A DNA stretch of 64,000 nt. It comes from Oceanospirillaceae bacterium. GTDB lineage: Bacteria > Pseudomonadota > Gammaproteobacteria > Pseudomonadales > Litoribrevibacteraceae. The stretch lies in assembly GCA_015665455.1 (NCBI GenBank), contig JADFAD010000004.1, positions 124,001 through 188,000 on the forward strand. Reading direction: 5' to 3'. Position 1 is the stretch's first letter. Each line of letters begins with the position of its first letter. Of this stretch, positions 62,387 to 64,000 are shown piece after piece. Below the pieces are notes generated by a model. The model was not told the origin of the DNA. It saw only the letters and a program-made list of their open reading frames with translations, and made no database searches. The translations under genes were made by a program, and so were the position numbers.

Positions 62387-63640
62387 ATGAGCATTACAAT
62401 GGCTGTAGATCAAATTTCAATGATAGGGAAAGAGCATGTAACTGCGACCGCTCGTAAACTAGTCCTTCGCCATTTATCAAAATTACATACAGGCTCTTTA
62501 ATTGTTATTGAAGATGACCAACGTCTACATTTTGGAGAGCTATTGCCTTCTAATCATGACTTATACGCTGAGATGATAGTTAAAGATCCATCTTGTTATC
62601 TGGACATTCTTTTGGCCGGCACCATCGGAGCTGCGGAATCTTTTATAACGAAAGACTGGTTATCACCCGATTTGACATCCGTTGTTCGAGTCATGGTTAA
62701 AAACCTGAACGTAATGGATGATGTGGATAACGGTTTTGCAAGACTTTCTCAACCGTTGAAGAAATGGTTTCATAAACGAAATCAAAACACACCAAAGGGG
62801 TCTCGACGTAACATCGCTTCTCATTATGACTTAGGTAATAATTTCTTTAAGTTGTTTCTGGATGAAACAATGATGTATTCATCAGGAATATTTCCTAAAG
62901 CCGAGTCTTCACTGTTAGAAGCATCCGAACATAAATTACAAAGAATATGTGAACAACTTGATTTACAACCAGGAGACAAGGTCGTAGAAGTTGGTACTGG
63001 CTGGGGGGGATTTGCAATCTACGCGGCTAAAAATTATGGATGTCATGTAACCACAACGACCATTTCTGACCAACAATACAGACTCGCTAAAGAGCGTATC
63101 CAAAGCGAGAACTTGGTTGATAGAATAACATTGCTTAACAAGGATTACCGGGAGCTTGAAGGGCATTTCGATAAACTTGTGTCCATTGAAATGATAGAGG
63201 CTGTCGGCTGGCAATTTTATGACACGTTTTTCAACAAATGCGCATCGCTGTTAAAACGTGACGGTCTAATGCTAATTCAGGCTATTACAATTACAGATCA
63301 ACGTTTTGAAAAGGCTAAAGATGATGTTGATTTTATTCAAAAATATATCTTTCCTGGAAGTTGTATTCCATCGATACAAACGATAGTCACTTCGACAATG
63401 AATTCGTCAGATTTGAGGCTAATAAAGCTTGAAGATTATGCTGAACATTACGCAAGAACACTTAATGCTTGGTGTAAGCGCCTTTATGTAAACATAGATG
63501 AAATAAAAGGCCTAGGTTATAGCGACGATTTTATTCGTATGTGGACGTTTTATCTAAGTTATTGTGAAGGTGGTTTCTTGGAACGATCAATAGGTGTCTC
63601 TCACATGCTGTTTGCTAGGCCTGACTGCAGATCAGCCTAG
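62387..63640 (+). CDS. Cyclopropane-fatty-acid-synthase-like methyltransferase
   Basis: A 417-residue SAM methyltransferase of the Cfa/mycolic-acid group. Motifs: an N-terminal lipid-binding region (LRHLSKLHTGSLIVIEDDQR), RRNIASHYDLGNNFFKLFLD, MMYSSGIF, VVEVGTGWGGFAIYAAKNYG (SAM site, ~199-213), VSIEMIEAVGWQFYDTFF, and QKYIFPGSCIPSIQTI. It methylates or cyclopropanates unsaturated acyl chains. In Rhodobacter singlet-oxygen regulons related enzymes make cyclopropane or methylated/furan fatty acids; which product forms here cannot be told. Confidence 0.94.
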   Translation: MSITMAVDQISMIGKEHVTATARKLVLRHLSKLHTGSLIVIEDDQRLHFGELLPSNHDLYAEMIVKDPSCYLDILLAGTIGAAESFITKDWLSPDLTSVVRVMVKNLNVMDDVDNGFARLSQPLKKWFHKRNQNTPKGSRRNIASHYDLGNNFFKLFLDETMMYSSGIFPKAESSLLEASEHKLQRICEQLDLQPGDKVVEVGTGWGGFAIYAAKNYGCHVTTTTISDQQYRLAKERIQSENLVDRITLLNKDYRELEGHFDKLVSIEMIEAVGWQFYDTFFNKCASLLKRDGLMLIQAITITDQRFEKAKDDVDFIQKYIFPGSCIPSIQTIVTSTMNSSDLRLIKLEDYAEHYARTLNAWCKRLYVNIDEIKGLGYSDDFIRMWTFYLSYCEGGFLERSIGVSHMLFARPDCRSA

Positions 63641-63668
63641 TTTTAAATGACATTAGGGACTTTATTAA

Positions 63669-63854
63669 ATGGCTATTTCTAAGACAGAAAATAATACCAA
63701 AACTCATACTCACGAGGTTATCCAATATGATCGAAGGTTACCTTGTAGGGGGTGCTTAAAAACATGCTCAAACTATACTGTATGTGATGGTAAGCCTTGG
63801 CGTATTGAATTGGATCAACAAACAGTGGTAAATCTCACAGAGGATGATCAATGA
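63669..63854 (+). CDS. Small Cys-motif protein
   Basis: A 61-residue protein whose middle reads RRLPCRGCLKTCSNYTVCDG, i.e. CX2CX3CX5C, a likely zinc or Fe-S site. The flanks are polar. Family not recognised. Its stop overlaps the start of the CbiX gene (ATGA), so the two are coupled. Confidence 0.65.
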   Translation: MAISKTENNTKTHTHEVIQYDRRLPCRGCLKTCSNYTVCDGKPWRIELDQQTVVNLTEDDQ

Positions 63855-64000
63855 AAGGGTTAATCTTAGCTGCTCATGGAAGCAAAAAGATAACTTCAAA
63901 TCAAGAAATTGTGAAATTATCGGAACAAGTTTCGAATTCGCTCTCAATGGACTTTGATTTTGTAGATGTTGGTTTTCTAGAATTGGCTACGCCTAAATTA
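63851..64000 (+). CDS. CbiX/SirB-type chelatase, N-terminal part
   Basis: The frame begins MKGLILAAHGSKKITSNQEI at 63851 and is cut by the window end after ~50 residues. LILAAHGSKK with the metal-ligand His and the later FVDVGFLELATPKL match the N-terminus of sirohydrochlorin (cobalto/ferro)chelatases. It closes the RpoE-linked operon as far as can be seen. Confidence 0.85.
   Translation, partial: MKGLILAAHGSKKITSNQEIVKLSEQVSNSLSMDFDFVDVGFLELATPKL

Overview
The window is a piece of a gammaproteobacterial chromosome, moderately AT-rich and most like the Pseudomonadales/Oceanospirillales group of marine bacteria. The order lolA-rarA-crcB-serS-cysG at the left end and uvrC-(HDAC)-pgsA-tRNA(Gly, Cys, Leu) in the middle are both arrangements known from Pseudomonas and its relatives. 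The genus cannot be named from the sequence alone.

Layout. 1-5,070: housekeeping (lolA end, rarA, crcB, serS, cysG). 5,240-9,032: a compact four-gene set made of two 2-oxoglutarate/Fe(II) oxygenase-like proteins, a divergent SAM methyltransferase and a formyltransferase. 9,139-18,442: a phage-tail-collar (microcystin-dependent) protein divergent from a gene for a ~2,700-residue secreted repeat protein (DUF4347, Calx-beta, tandem-95, thrombospondin-3, choice-of-anchor U) that runs in frame into an outer-membrane beta-barrel. 18,544-20,130: an M23 endopeptidase with an upstream Zur-box-like palindrome. 20,250-26,080: accessory DNA with a duplicated gene end, a cysG-tail remnant, a BrnT-type toxin-antitoxin set, a sterol-desaturase/AraC/SDR cluster and ParDE. 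27,213-29,792: an unplaced 859-residue toxin-like/lectin-like protein. 30,144-36,327: radical SAM, DUF1285, uvrC, HDAC-like, pgsA and three tRNAs. 36,646-47,912: accessory region after tRNA-Leu with phage-like control, lysis and tail-spike genes but no visible capsid, terminase, portal or integrase. 48,551-52,939: GMC oxidoreductase, a catalase broken by an in-frame TGA, and a DUF6482-like gene. 53,000-64,000: an RpoE-ChrR type sigma/anti-sigma pair with a long operon (FAD oxidoreductase, DUF523/DUF1722, photolyase, desaturase, NTF2-like, amine oxidase-like, DUF1365, cyclopropane-fatty-acid-synthase-like methyltransferase, small Cys protein, CbiX).

How the genes work together. The right end is a coherent singlet-oxygen/photo-oxidative stress module: the ChrR homologue keeps its zinc ligands at almost the same residue numbers as the Rhodobacter protein, and the operon combines DNA photorepair with membrane-lipid modification. 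The phage-like block has a repressor, matching CGCATATGCG-type operator candidates, an early small-gene operon, a candidate late regulator in front of terminators, and a translationally coupled lysis/tail cassette, so it resembles a stripped-down phage late module.

The observations most worth a second look are the catalase TGA followed directly by a GTG restart, the internal ribosome-binding site and signal peptide inside the giant repeat protein, the Zur-like site before the M23 peptidase, the oxygenase-methyltransferase-formyltransferase set, the capsid-less phage-like island with a lysis-enzyme homologue missing a zinc ligand, and the 859-residue protein.
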